NCBI GenBank assembly: GCA_964555685.1
Contig: CAZKTO010000012.1
Coordinates: 1 to 51,985 of the forward strand
Direction: 5' to 3'
Length of the DNA stretch: 51,985 bases
DNA from: CAZKTO01 sp964555685
GTDB lineage: Bacteria; Chloroflexota; Dehalococcoidia; SHYB01
Shown here in pieces: positions 16,498 to 25,019 of this stretch. The notes beneath the pieces were generated by a model, which made no database searches, was not told the origin of the DNA, and saw nothing but the letters and a program-made list of their open reading frames with translations. How positions within the stretch are numbered: position 1 is the first letter of the stretch; every line of letters begins with the position of its first letter. A program made the position numbers and the translations under genes.

Positions 16498-17259
16498 TCA
16501 CCTGGTCATCGCCCCGTTGTCCACGGGGATCACGGCGCCCGTCACGAAGCTCATGTCGTCGCACGAGAGGTTGAGCGCCATGGCGGCGATCTCCTCGGGC
16601 TTGGCGTAGCGCGGGTTGTAGCCGTCCACGATGACCGGGACCGGCGGGGCCCTTCGCGGCCCGCTGCGCCGCACCTCGGCCATCAGGTCCGTCTCCACCT
16701 TGCCCGGGCAGATGCAGTTGACCCTGATGTTGTCCGCCGCGTACTGGCGCGCCAGGCACCGGGCGAGATGAACGACGGCCGCCTTGCTCACGTAGTAGGC
16801 CGTGGCGTCGCCGGCCTTGAGGCCCGCCAGGGAGCCGGTAATGACGATGGAGCCGCCCCCGGCCTTCCGCAAAAGCGGGATGCCGTGCTTGCACGTCCAC
16901 ATGACGCCCTTGAGGTTGACGCCCAGGACGCGGTCCAGCTCCGCCTCGGCGAGCTCGGTGAGGACGGTGTCGGCGGCGGAGAAGATGCCGGCGTTGGCGT
17001 AGAGGGTGTCGAGGCGTCCGTAGCGCGACTCGGCCTGGCGCATGGCCGCGGCCACCTCGGCCTCCTTCGAGACGTCGGCCCGGACGAACCAGGCCTCGCC
17101 CCCGGCCTTCCGGACGGCCTGCACGGTGGCCTCGCCGCCGGCGGGGTCGAGGTCGCAGATGGCGACGGACGCGCCCTCGCGGGCGAAGAGGAGCGACGCG
17201 GCGCGGCCGATGCCGGACCCGGCGCCGGTGATAAGCGCGACCTTGCCCGCGAGACGCAT
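16498..17259 (-). CDS. Short-chain dehydrogenase/reductase
   Basis: This is a 253-residue classical SDR that probably oxidises or reduces an alcohol or ketone with NAD(P). The start is the ATG with GGAGG six bases upstream; the longer open frame adds an unrelated leader. The cofactor motif TGAGSGIG is at residues 11-18, an Asp after the second strand (Asp37 in ICDLD) suggests NAD rather than NADP, NAG is at 89-91, and catalytic Ser143, Tyr155 and Lys159 are present. The C-terminal PVDNGAMTR replaces the usual VDGG. It converges with the amidohydrolase at 15350 and has its own promoter at 17313-17342. Confidence 0.9.
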   Translation of the reverse strand: MRLAGKVALITGAGSGIGRAASLLFAREGASVAICDLDPAGGEATVQAVRKAGGEAWFVRADVSKEAEVAAAMRQAESRYGRLDTLYANAGIFSAADTVLTELAEAELDRVLGVNLKGVMWTCKHGIPLLRKAGGGSIVITGSLAGLKAGDATAYYVSKAAVVHLARCLARQYAADNIRVNCICPGKVETDLMAEVRRSGPRRAPPVPVIVDGYNPRYAKPEEIAAMALNLSCDDMSFVTGAVIPVDNGAMTR

Positions 17260-17312
17260 GGCTGACCTCCGCATCACGCTGGCGCCGATGCCGCCAACCG
17301 TGACGCGGGGCC

Positions 17313-17342
17313 AGTATAGGCAGGATGCGAGTCCCGGGGCAA
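17313..17342 (-). promoter_or_regulatory. Promoter of the SDR gene
   Basis: On the minus strand, TTGCCC (17342-17337) and TATACT (17318-17313) are spaced 18 nt, about 54 bp before the SDR start. Confidence 0.6.
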
Positions 17343-17407
17343 ACGACTTCGCGGTGTCGCGTGTCCTGTACGAGCTCGCAACGAAGCTGTCGAGGCCGGC
17401 GCCCCTC

Positions 17408-17437
17408 TTGCGCATCGGCTAATCTTTCTAATACACT
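17408..17437 (+). promoter_or_regulatory. Possible promoter of the permease gene
   Basis: TTGCGC (17408-17413) and TACACT (17432-17437) are spaced 18 nt in an AT-rich patch that runs to about 17475. The -10 element is a moderate match, and other registers are possible. Confidence 0.4.
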
Positions 17438-17499
17438 ACATCAAGTTTTTCGTCGGATAGTCCTATGCCGGACGGGGCGCAACTCTCCCTCGCTGGCGG

Positions 17500-18942
17500 A
17501 TGCGCAGGTCTTCCATGGAGAAGGACGTGGCTTCCGGCGCTGACCTCGCCGCCGCGCCCGCCGCCGTCATCGACGCGGAGGGCCTGAGCGCCGCCAGCCT
17601 TCAGTCCCGGTCCTCAACAGGGGGCCGGGACTGGTTCAACCTCCTCGCTACCCTGGGCCTCCTCGCCTCCCTGGCCCTGGTGCTGCTGGGCATCGTCGAC
17701 GTAAGGCGCGGCCTCCTTCTGCCCCTGCCTGAGTACTATCGCGTGGGCGCACCCACCGCGGTCTTGCACTTCGCCCCGCACCAGCTCTTGTTGCTGGGAC
17801 TGGGAGCGGCCGGGACATGGTTGTTCTATCGGCGTCTGGCCGCTGCGGAGCGGCGCCTGGGGCGCGGCCGCCTGAAAGCCCTGGCCAACGTTGTCGGCGT
17901 CGCCGTTCTGCTGCTCTTGATCGGAGACCTGTTCCTCTACCGGGGAGTGGCAGCGGCCCGGATCGCCTCCGCGGAGGCCATTGGCTTGGGGAACACCATA
18001 CCGGCGGCGCCCTTTCCCCAATGGGCCCAGCCCTTCCGGGACGGGCTGAACTACATGGCGCAGATCTGGCACGCCACGTTTCTGGCCATTCTGCTGGGCG
18101 CGCTCTTCCTCACCCTGCTGGGTGCCGTGCCGAAAACGTGGCTTGCAGCCACCGGCTTTCGGGGCCACGTGATGGGGGCCACCCTTGCTGCCCCGCTGCC
18201 CTTTTGCGCGTGCTGCTCAGCTCCGCTGGGCACCGCCCTCTACCGGCGCGGCGCGTCCCTGGGGGCGGCTCTCGCGTTTATCGTCTCGGCCCCTATGCTC
18301 AACGTGACCACCGTGCTGCTGGCCGTGCTTCTGCTGCCGTGGGACTTCGCGGCGCTGCGCATCTTCGGCGGCGTGGTGGTTGGTGTTTTCGTCACCTACT
18401 CCGTCTCCACCCTCGCGGGCCTCTGGAGGGACCCGGAGCTTGCCACTCCCAGGGCCCGCAACCCGCTGGTCCGGTTGCTCTCCGCCGTCGTGGGGCCCTA
18501 CAGCCGGCTGTTCAACCCGGAGCGCTTCCTGCCGGCATGCGCGGCAGACTCGCCGACGCGCCTTCTTTCGGCGTGGCTGGCCACCGCCTGGGCGCTGGCC
18601 CGGGTGATTGTGCCGGTCGTCCTTGTCGGCGCGGTTGCCACCGTGGCCATTGTGTCGGCCTTTCCCGCTCCGGACAACAACCTGCTGGGAGTGGTGGTGG
18701 CGGCTTTCTTTGGGACCCTCCTCATGGTCCCCACTTGGGCGGAGGTCGCCGTAGCCGGTCCGCTTATCAAGGAAGGCCTGACGGGGCCGGCGGCCGCGCT
18801 GCTGCTGACCCTTCCCGCCGTCAGCGTGCCATGCCTGGCGGTGATAGCCGGAGCTGTGCCCCAGCTCCGCGTGGTCTGGATGCTGGGCCTGGCGGTGTTT
18901 GCGACCGGGGTGCTGGCTGGCGTCGTTTTCCTGGCGATCTAA
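17500..18942 (+). CDS. Permease of the YraQ/ArsP (DUF318) type
   Basis: This integral membrane protein of 480 residues has about ten hydrophobic segments. The central signature PFCACCSAPLGTALYRRGASLGAALAFIVSAP (positions near 227-258) is that of the ArsP/YraQ permease family (CxxC pair, then a Gly/Ala-rich repeat). A second half with LLMVPTWAEVAVAGPLIKEG looks like the matching internal repeat. ArsP members export trivalent organoarsenicals, but many YraQ relatives have no known substrate, and no ars gene is adjacent. The N-terminal ~40 residues are polar and variable. The start could instead be the ATG at 17515; neither has a strong ribosome site. It is a single-gene unit ending in a hairpin. 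Confidence 0.75.
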   Translation: MRRSSMEKDVASGADLAAAPAAVIDAEGLSAASLQSRSSTGGRDWFNLLATLGLLASLALVLLGIVDVRRGLLLPLPEYYRVGAPTAVLHFAPHQLLLLGLGAAGTWLFYRRLAAAERRLGRGRLKALANVVGVAVLLLLIGDLFLYRGVAAARIASAEAIGLGNTIPAAPFPQWAQPFRDGLNYMAQIWHATFLAILLGALFLTLLGAVPKTWLAATGFRGHVMGATLAAPLPFCACCSAPLGTALYRRGASLGAALAFIVSAPMLNVTTVLLAVLLLPWDFAALRIFGGVVVGVFVTYSVSTLAGLWRDPELATPRARNPLVRLLSAVVGPYSRLFNPERFLPACAADSPTRLLSAWLATAWALARVIVPVVLVGAVATVAIVSAFPAPDNNLLGVVVAAFFGTLLMVPTWAEVAVAGPLIKEGLTGPAAALLLTLPAVSVPCLAVIAGAVPQLRVVWMLGLAVFATGVLAGVVFLAI

Positions 18943-19007
18943 GCTGGGATTCCCCATTTCACCACACGATGGAGGCATGCTTGGTCTCCACCGCCGTTCA
19001 GGCGCAC

Positions 19008-19042
19008 GACAGGCCCCTTGCCTCGGCCTGTCAAGCACCTTT
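19008..19042 (+). terminator. Terminator-like hairpin after the permease
   Basis: GACAGGCC (19008-19015) and GGCCTGTC (19025-19032) form an 8-bp perfect stem with a 9-nt loop, followed by AAGCACCTTTT. The T run starts seven bases late, so the terminator may be weak. The rest of the 130-bp gap to pduX holds nothing recognisable. Confidence 0.55.
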
Positions 19043-19072
19043 TGCAACCCCGTAACGAGACGCGGGCGGGCG

Positions 19073-20026
19073 CTAGCGGAGAGCGGGACCGGCGGCCCTC
19101 CGCGGTGGCCCCACCGGCGCGGGGGCGCCCGCCGTGACGCCCCCGCCGATGAGCCGGTGCACGTAGACGGCCCGCAGGTCTCGCAGTCGCCCGCGAGCCC
19201 GGGCGGCCGCCGCGCGCGCCCGTTCGTCGTCGTCCGGCAGAAGCAGCCCCACGACGCTCCCGCTGTGCGCGGCGCAGACGCCCAGGGCGCCCGTCTCGCG
19301 GGCGAAGGCCAGGCCGGGCCCCAGGTGAGGCAGCGGCGCCACCTCGGCGTGGGCCAGGACGCTCTCCGTCGCGCCTTGGGCCACCAGCGTCGCATCGCCG
19401 GTGCGGACGCCCTCGCGGATCATCTCGAGGGCGCGCCGCCAGCGAGGCTCCTGCGGCGCCAGCATCGCCCGGCGGTCCACGGCGTTGAAGGCCAGGGTGT
19501 CCACCGCCTCGCCCAGGTCCAGCACCACCACCCACATCGGGGGAGGCGGCCCCAGCGGCTCCATCGTCGAGCCGTCCCGATGGTCCATGAGCGCGATGCC
19601 GGGGAGCATCAGGCCGTCGCTGGGCTCGACCTCCAGCGCAATGCGAGCGATGTTTTCGGGGGCGAGGCGCGCACCCAGGGCCGCAGCCGTGGCGACGATA
19701 GCCGAGGCCACGTCGGCCGTGCTGCTGGCCATGCCCTTGCCGCGGGGCACTGGGCTATCCAGGCGGAGCAGAACGTCCACGTCGTCCCGGCCCAGGGCTG
19801 CCAGCGTCCGCTCGACGGCGCGCCGGGCCTTGGGGCAGTCCGCCGGAGCATGGACGGCGCCGCGTCCTGGCCGCGCCTCGACCGTCGCCTCGACGATGCG
19901 GTCGATGGGGCAGGTGATGTGGAAGTGGCGCCCGCCGAGGGTGCCCTGGGCCAGCTCGCCGCAGGTGGCCGGCGCCCGGGCCGACGCCGTGCGGACGGCG
20001 CCCATCGTCCTCGACCCCGTCGTCAT
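19073..20026 (-). CDS. pduX: L-threonine kinase PduX (GHMP family)
   Basis: PduX phosphorylates L-threonine to O-phosphothreonine, which CobD turns into the aminopropanol phosphate linker of cobalamin. The 317 residues carry the PduX/GHMP signatures: ARAPATCGELAQG near residue 15, the ITCPID segment, and the nucleotide loop PRGKGMASSTAD near 93-104. The C-terminal ~25 residues (GAPAPVGPPRRAAGPALR) are low-complexity. The ATG overlaps the cobU stop by 4 nt. It is the last gene of the corrinoid operon. Together with cobD in the same operon, it shows that the linker is made from threonine. Confidence 0.88.
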   Translation of the reverse strand: MTTGSRTMGAVRTASARAPATCGELAQGTLGGRHFHITCPIDRIVEATVEARPGRGAVHAPADCPKARRAVERTLAALGRDDVDVLLRLDSPVPRGKGMASSTADVASAIVATAAALGARLAPENIARIALEVEPSDGLMLPGIALMDHRDGSTMEPLGPPPPMWVVVLDLGEAVDTLAFNAVDRRAMLAPQEPRWRRALEMIREGVRTGDATLVAQGATESVLAHAEVAPLPHLGPGLAFARETGALGVCAAHSGSVVGLLLPDDDERARAAAARARGRLRDLRAVYVHRLIGGGVTAGAPAPVGPPRRAAGPALR

Positions 20027-20601
20027 GGCGCCCGCCCCTGCAACAGGTCGTCGAAGGGCCGCGCCCCGGCGCCCTTGAGCTCGAGCGCCAAGCCCGCGAC
20101 CAGCAGGTAGACCTTATCGGCGCGGCGGGCGAAGAGCTGGTTGACGCGCCCCAGGGCGTCGCGGTAGGCCCGGCCCAGCTCGGTGGGCGGCACCACGCCC
20201 AGGCCCACCTCGTTCGAGACGACGATCCATCGGGCCCGTCCGCGCTCGTAGATGCCGAGGAGCCGCTTGGCCGCACCGGCCGGGTCATCGCCAGACTCGC
20301 CTGGGGGCGGCTGCCGCAGCATACGATTGCTGACCCAGAGCGTCAGGCAGTCGATGAGGATGGTGTCGTAGCCCTGCGCCCGCGCGGCCAGCGCCCCGGC
20401 CAGATCGACGGGCTCCTCCAGCGTCTCCCACTGCGGCGGGCGCCGCGCCCGGTGTCCCTGGATGCGCCGGGCCATCTCGGAGTCGCGGGCCTCGGCCGTG
20501 GCGACGAAGAGCACCTGTTTGCCCGAGGCGCCCAGCCCCTCGGCGAAGGCGCTCTTGCCGGCGCGAGCGCCGCCCAGCACCAGGACCAACTCCCGGCTCA
20601 C
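20023..20601 (-). CDS. cobU: Adenosylcobinamide kinase/guanylyltransferase CobU
   Basis: This enzyme activates adenosylcobinamide by phosphorylation and then GMP transfer, giving AdoCbi-GDP for CobS. The 192 residues start at a GTG that shares 4 nt with the cobQ stop (GTGA). The P-loop GGARAGKS is at residues 10-17. His50 in IQGHRARRPPQWETLEEP matches the guanylylated His of the family. The segment SNEVGLGVVP and the following helix with DALGRVNQLFARRADKVYLLVAG are typical. The order cobQ-cobU-pduX, with overlaps, implies coupled translation. Confidence 0.94.
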   Translation of the reverse strand: MSRELVLVLGGARAGKSAFAEGLGASGKQVLFVATAEARDSEMARRIQGHRARRPPQWETLEEPVDLAGALAARAQGYDTILIDCLTLWVSNRMLRQPPPGESGDDPAGAAKRLLGIYERGRARWIVVSNEVGLGVVPPTELGRAYRDALGRVNQLFARRADKVYLLVAGLALELKGAGARPFDDLLQGRAP

Positions 20602-22154
20602 ACCCGCCGCCTCTCCACGCCAGCGATCTCGAAGACCAGGTCCATGTCCAGATGCCGGCGCACCAGATGAGCCAGCCGGTCCAGCTCCTTGTCGGCATCG
20701 ATGGACGGCGCGCCCTTGGGGAGCCGGACGCCCTTCCACGACGCGAGCTGGGCCAGGATACCCCGGCGCAGCCCCTCGTTGTGGAACAGGCCGTGGACGT
20801 ACGTCCCGAGGGTGCGGCCCTCGGCGTCCATGGCCCCTTCCGCGTAGTCCACACGCTGCCCAGACCGATCCAGCAGGCGGAACGGGGCCGTGCCGCCTTC
20901 GCCCTCCGTCCGGCCCATGTGGATCTCGTAGCCCGTCGCCTCCGCCCCCGCGCACCCGGCCAGCATCCCCTGGGCGCGCGCGACCTGAGCCCTTACCTGG
21001 TGCGTCTCCTTGTGCGCCTCGAACCGCGTCGTCACCGGCAGCAGGCCCAGGCCCTCGGCCTCTCCCGCGGACGACTCGACGCCACCGGGGTCCAAGAGAC
21101 GCCGCCCGAGCATCTGATAGCCGCCGCAGATGCCAATGACTCCTGCCCCCGCATGCCGCCGGGCCACGATGGCCTCCGCCAGGCCGCGCTCCCGGAGCCA
21201 CGCCAGGTCGGCGATGGTGCTCTTGGAGCCCGGCAGGACGACGAGATCGGGTGCGCCCAGATCGGCGGCGCTGGCCACATAGCGCAGGCGCACGCCGGGC
21301 TCGCGGCGCAGCGGGTCGAAGTCGTCGAAGTTGGCGATGCGCGGCAGGCGGACGACGGCCACGTCCAGCACCCAACGCTCCCCGTCACCCGGCCATCGTT
21401 CCTTGTTCCCTGTTCCTTCCAGGCCCACCGAGTCCTCCTCGGGGAGCGCGATATCGGTGACGTAGGGCAGCACGCCCAGGACGGGGATGCCGGTGAGTCG
21501 GCGCAGCTCCTCGAGGCCGGGGGTCAGCAGGGACAGGTCGCCGCGGAACTTGTTGACGACGAAGCCGCGGACCAGGGCCGCCTCCTCGGGGTCGAGGAGC
21601 GCCATGGTGCCGACGAGGGAGGCGAAGAGGCCGCCGCGGTCGATATCGCCCACAAGGAGCACGGGCGCCCGGGCGTGGCGTGCCACGCGCATGTTGACGA
21701 TCTCGTGGGCCTTGAGATTGATCTCGGCCGGGCTGCCCGCGCCCTCGATGACGACCATGTCGAACTCCTGCCGCAGGCGGTCCAGAGCGCCGGCGACGAC
21801 GGGCCAGAGCCGGGGCGTCATGGCGTAGTAGTCGCGGGCCGTGGCGGAGCCTGTGGGCCGGCCCAGCACCACGACCTGGGAGCGGTGGTCGGCCTCGGGC
21901 TTGAGGAGCACCGGGTTCATCTCGACGCGCGGCAGCACGCGGGCCGCCTCGGCCTGGACCGCCTGGGCCCGCCCGATCTCGCCGCCATCGGGCGTGACGA
22001 AGGAGTTGTTGGACATGTTCTGGGCCTTGAACGGGGCGACGCTCAGGCCCTCGTGAACAAAGATGCGGCAGAGGGCCGCCGCCAGCACCGACTTCCCAGC
22101 GTGGGACATGGTGCCCTGGACCATGATGACGCGCCCCAGCGGCCTAGCGCCCAT
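20598..22154 (-). CDS. cobQ: Cobyric acid synthase CobQ/CbiP
   Basis: This glutamine-dependent amidotransferase adds four amide groups to adenosylcobyrinic acid a,c-diamide. From the ATG at 22154 it is 518 residues, close to CbiP (506); an upstream ATG at 22193 and a downstream one at 22124 are alternatives. The dethiobiotin-synthetase-like domain begins MVQGTMSHAGKS (P-loop near 13-22) and continues with FKAQNMSNNSFVT. The class I amidotransferase part has the nucleophile Cys in GICGGYQMLG and a His in YVHGLFHN. A short GTGNKERWPGDGE insertion precedes the second domain. It overlaps cobC by 11 nt and cobU by 4 nt. It allows use of imported under-amidated corrinoids or of corrin made by genes elsewhere. 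Confidence 0.93.
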   Translation of the reverse strand: MGARPLGRVIMVQGTMSHAGKSVLAAALCRIFVHEGLSVAPFKAQNMSNNSFVTPDGGEIGRAQAVQAEAARVLPRVEMNPVLLKPEADHRSQVVVLGRPTGSATARDYYAMTPRLWPVVAGALDRLRQEFDMVVIEGAGSPAEINLKAHEIVNMRVARHARAPVLLVGDIDRGGLFASLVGTMALLDPEEAALVRGFVVNKFRGDLSLLTPGLEELRRLTGIPVLGVLPYVTDIALPEEDSVGLEGTGNKERWPGDGERWVLDVAVVRLPRIANFDDFDPLRREPGVRLRYVASAADLGAPDLVVLPGSKSTIADLAWLRERGLAEAIVARRHAGAGVIGICGGYQMLGRRLLDPGGVESSAGEAEGLGLLPVTTRFEAHKETHQVRAQVARAQGMLAGCAGAEATGYEIHMGRTEGEGGTAPFRLLDRSGQRVDYAEGAMDAEGRTLGTYVHGLFHNEGLRRGILAQLASWKGVRLPKGAPSIDADKELDRLAHLVRRHLDMDLVFEIAGVERRRV

Positions 22155-22767
22155 CGCCCCGTTCCAGGTGCGTCGTGCCGTTCCAAAGATCAAGGGTGGC
22201 CCCGCGGGCGTGGACCGAGATGACGGAGAGGCTGGCCGGGTCCAGCCGCAGCCGCCACGAGGCGCTGACCGGCAGGCCCAGGAGCGCCACGGCCAGCGCC
22301 CGCAGCGACCCGCTGTGGGCCACGATCAGGACGTCCTGGTCGAGCCCGTGGGCCGCGGCGATCTGGTCCCCAGCCACCTTCGCCCGCTCCGTCACCTGGG
22401 CCGCCGTCTCGCCGCCCGGCGCGGCCACGTCGTCCGTCATGCGCGTCAGCCGGGCCCAGCCATCGGGGAAGCGCGCCTGCACCTCGGCGTAGGTGAGCCC
22501 GTCCCACTCGCCGTGGTTCGCCTCCCGCAGCTCGGTCATCGTGTGAAGCGCGAGGCCGCGGCCGTCAAGGATCGTCTGGGCCGTCTCGACGGCGCGGGCG
22601 AGGTCGCTGGCGTAGGCGGCGGCGAAGGAGATGGGACGCAGCCGGGCCGCCACCAGCCGGGCCTGGCGCCGCCCATCCTCGCCCAGGGGCGTGTCCGTCT
22701 GGCCCTGGACGCGCCCCTCGGCGTTCCACACCGTGCGTCCGTGGCGCACCAGATACCACCTAGCCAT
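22144..22767 (-). CDS. cobC: Histidine phosphatase, probable alpha-ribazole phosphatase CobC
   Basis: This 207-residue member of the phosphoglycerate-mutase-like superfamily has the phosphohistidine motif LVRHGRT at residues 6-12. The catalytic Glu lies in ELREANHGEWDG, and the second His is in LIVAHSGSLRAL. In this operon its likely job is to dephosphorylate alpha-ribazole 5'-phosphate or cobalamin 5'-phosphate after CobT or CobS. Sequence alone cannot separate CobC from other small phosphatases; the assignment rests on context. It overlaps cobD by 8 nt and cobQ by 11 nt. Confidence 0.85.
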   Translation of the reverse strand: MARWYLVRHGRTVWNAEGRVQGQTDTPLGEDGRRQARLVAARLRPISFAAAYASDLARAVETAQTILDGRGLALHTMTELREANHGEWDGLTYAEVQARFPDGWARLTRMTDDVAAPGGETAAQVTERAKVAGDQIAAAHGLDQDVLIVAHSGSLRALAVALLGLPVSASWRLRLDPASLSVISVHARGATLDLWNGTTHLERGDGR

Positions 22768-23712
22768 GGGCCCGGGCCTCGCTCAGCGCGGCGACCAGCC
22801 TCCGGCACTCGCCTATCCGCCGCACGCCGATTCGGATATGCCGCGGCAGGCCGAAGGAGGCGCAGTCGCGCACGGCGACGCCGGCCCGCAGCAATCGCAG
22901 GCGCAGCGCGGCCGCGTCGCCCACCTCGACCAGAAGGAAGTTCGCCTCCGAGTCCAGCGGATCGAGGCTCAGGCGCCGCAGCTCACGCACGAGGTAGGCC
23001 TTGCTCCGCTCGACCGTCTGGCGGGCCCGCGCTACGTGCCCCTCGCAGCGGAGGGCGAAGAGCCCTCCCGCCTGGGCGAGGGCGCTCACGCTCCACGCCG
23101 GCTGCATCGCTCGCACCTGCTCAACGACGGGCGCCGCCGCCAGGAGATAGCCCACGCGCAGGCCCGCCAGGCCGTAGTCCTTGGTCATGGAGCGCACCAG
23201 GACGACATTCTCTCGGTCCAGCAGCGGTCGTGGGCCGGTGGGGCGCCGGGCGAAGGCGCGGTAGGCCTCGTCGACGACGAGCAGCCCCGATCTCTGGGGG
23301 AAGGCGTCGGCCAGGCGCGCCAGGTCGTCCTCGGTCAGAGCGACACCGGTGGGATTGTTCGGGACGGCGACGAAGACGAGCGCCGGCTGTGCGCGCTCGA
23401 TGGCGCGGAGGGCCTCGGACAGGTCCCAGCGGAAGCCGTCCTCCGCTCGCGCCCAGACGAGCGAGACGCCCCCGCCGGCGAGGCGCGCCGCCGCCTCGTA
23501 CTCGCCGAAGGCCGGCGCCAGGATGGCCACGCCATCGCCGCTCCGGACGAACGCTCTCGCCAGCAGGTGGAGCAGCTCCGTGGAGCCGTTGCCGCAGAGC
23601 ACCCGCTCCGGCGCGACGCCCGTGCGACCGGCGAGCGCCTCGGTGAGCTCGAGGCAGGCGCGGTCCGGGTAGGCGGCCAGATCTATCGTGCGCAGCGCCC
23701 GCCACAGGCCCG
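22760..23712 (-). CDS. cobD: CobD aminotransferase-like decarboxylase, C-terminal part (cut by scaffold gap)
   Basis: This is a PLP enzyme of the histidinol-phosphate aminotransferase family. As CobD it decarboxylates O-phosphothreonine to aminopropanol phosphate. The fragment carries CGNGSTELLHLLARAF, PNNPTG (substrate loop), DEAYRAF and the PLP lysine in SMTKDYGLAGLRVGY. Upstream, the frame continues as PAGLWRALRTIDLAAYPDR, then runs into a stop in sequence that does not belong to the gene. The true N-terminus is at 23815-23965. Joining the two parts at their shared 30 bases gives one 357-residue protein with Lys218 as the PLP lysine, normal for CobD. The break is therefore an assembly fault, not a mutation. 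Confidence 0.88.
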
Positions 23713-23844
23713 CCGGCGATCAGTAAGGCGGTCGAGGTGTTGGTCAGGGTCAACGCACGTCGCCTTTCTGGGCGATCTCGCGCCCGAAGTTTGTCAGCTC
23801 TTGANNNNNNNNNNCTATCGTGCGCAGCGCCCGCCACAGGCCCG
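23683..23844. other. Scaffold gap (10 N) with 30-bp duplicated flanks and a foreign contig tail
   Basis: N runs from 23805 to 23814. The 30 bases at 23683-23712 recur exactly at 23815-23844, both being cobD codons around GLWRALRTI. Between the first copy and the N run, 92 bases (23713-23804) have lower GC, match nothing in cobD and contain stops. The simplest reading is two overlapping contigs joined without merging, one with a chimeric end. Confidence 0.85.
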
Positions 23845-23965
23845 GCGGCGGCCCCAGCGGGTTCACGCTGGCGCTGAAGTCCAGCACCGACCGCGGGTCG
23901 AGCCCCAGCGCGCGAAGCTCGCCGGGGTCGAGCCCGCCGTGCCGTTGATAGGTCCCGTTGTTCAT
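23815..23965 (-). CDS. cobD: CobD, N-terminal part (cut by scaffold gap)
   Basis: This is the first 50 codons of cobD: MNNGTYQRHGGLDPGELRAL, then LDFSASVNPLGPPPGLWRALRTI. The HGG...DFSxxxNPLG motif is the usual start of CobD and HisC-like enzymes. The frame meets the N run after Ile50 and continues in 23682-22760. Removing one copy of the 30-bp overlap and the tail gives 1074 nt without a stop. The ATG lies 82 bp after cbiB; the sequence between them shows nothing notable. Confidence 0.85.
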
Positions 23966-24047
23966 AGGCTCACCCGCTCACCACCGGCCGGTCTCCCAGC
24001 GTACTGGGGCCGCCACGCCCGCGCAAGGAATCGTTTGCCAGTCATCC

Positions 24048-25019
24048 TCACCCCGCCAATGCGTCCCGGGCCGCGACCAGGCCGACGGCCAGGGCGACGC
24101 CCAGCGCGGCCACCCCATAGCAGACCCGCACGGCCGTGAGAATGTCCTGGGGCTCCGGCGGGCGGAATCCCGCGCCCAGCCGGTAGTGATCGCGCTTCTC
24201 CAGCTCCGTGCCCAGGAGCCCCGCCATGGCCGCCATGGGCCAGCCGGCGTTGGGGCTCTCGGTCTTCGCATGGCCGGCCCGCATCGTACGCCAGCCCCGG
24301 CCCGCGGGCAGCCGCAGCGCCGCCCCGGAGGCCAGCGTCAGTGCCCCCGTAACCCGGCTGGGAATCAGGTTCATGATGTCGTCCAGCCGCGCCGAGGCCT
24401 TGCCCAGGTGTTCGTACCGGCCGTGGTAGCCGACCATGCTGTCCAGCGTGTTCACGGCCCGGTAGGCGAAGGCGCCAGCCAAGCCGAAGGCGGCGAAGGC
24501 CAGCCACGGCCCGACGATGCTATCGGAGCCGTTCTCGGACACCGACTCGATGGCGGCCGCGGCGATGAGGGGCGGGGCGAGCCCTGCCGTGGGCCGGCCC
24601 ACCACAGAGCGGAGCGCGGCCCGCGCCCCTTCGATACGCCCCTCGGCAAGGGGGCGGGCCACCGCTAGCGCCGCCTGCGCCAGCCCTCGAACGGAGAAGG
24701 TCGTCTTGAGGAGCACGGCGCCCCCGAGCACGTAGGCCGCCTCGCCCCCCTCGCGCAGCCCGAAGGCGGCCCAGCCCGCCGCGCTGGCGGACAGGAGTGG
24801 CACCAGCACAGCGATGCCCGAGCCCGCCGCAAGCTGGCGCCATCGGCCTGACCTCGGGGCGCGCCGCTCCAGCGCCTTCGTGGCCCGCCCCATCCACACG
24901 ACAGGATGGAGGGCCGCCGGGGGCTCCGGAAGCAGCAGATCCAGGGCCACAGCCGCCGCCAGCATCCACACGTCGAGGCGCCAGTCCCCAGGCCAGAGCC
25001 AGTCGCCGAACACGGTCAC
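24048..25019 (-). CDS. cbiB: Adenosylcobinamide-phosphate synthase CbiB
   Basis: This membrane enzyme joins the aminopropanol phosphate made by CobD to adenosylcobyric acid. The 323 residues have about five hydrophobic segments. Family motifs are HPVVWMG (about 38-44), ESVSENGSDSIVGP, YRAVNTLDSMVGY and SPNAGWPMAAMAG. The GTG start overlaps the cobS stop by 4 nt. It stands between cobS and cobD, the enzyme that provides its second substrate. Confidence 0.94.
   Translation of the reverse strand: MTVFGDWLWPGDWRLDVWMLAAAVALDLLLPEPPAALHPVVWMGRATKALERRAPRSGRWRQLAAGSGIAVLVPLLSASAAGWAAFGLREGGEAAYVLGGAVLLKTTFSVRGLAQAALAVARPLAEGRIEGARAALRSVVGRPTAGLAPPLIAAAAIESVSENGSDSIVGPWLAFAAFGLAGAFAYRAVNTLDSMVGYHGRYEHLGKASARLDDIMNLIPSRVTGALTLASGAALRLPAGRGWRTMRAGHAKTESPNAGWPMAAMAGLLGTELEKRDHYRLGAGFRPPEPQDILTAVRVCYGVAALGVALAVGLVAARDALAG

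Noticed and set aside
23683..23844. Insertion with a 30-bp target-site duplication in cobD
   Set aside because: The N run marks a scaffold join, 30 bp is too long for a usual duplication, and the insert has no transposon features.
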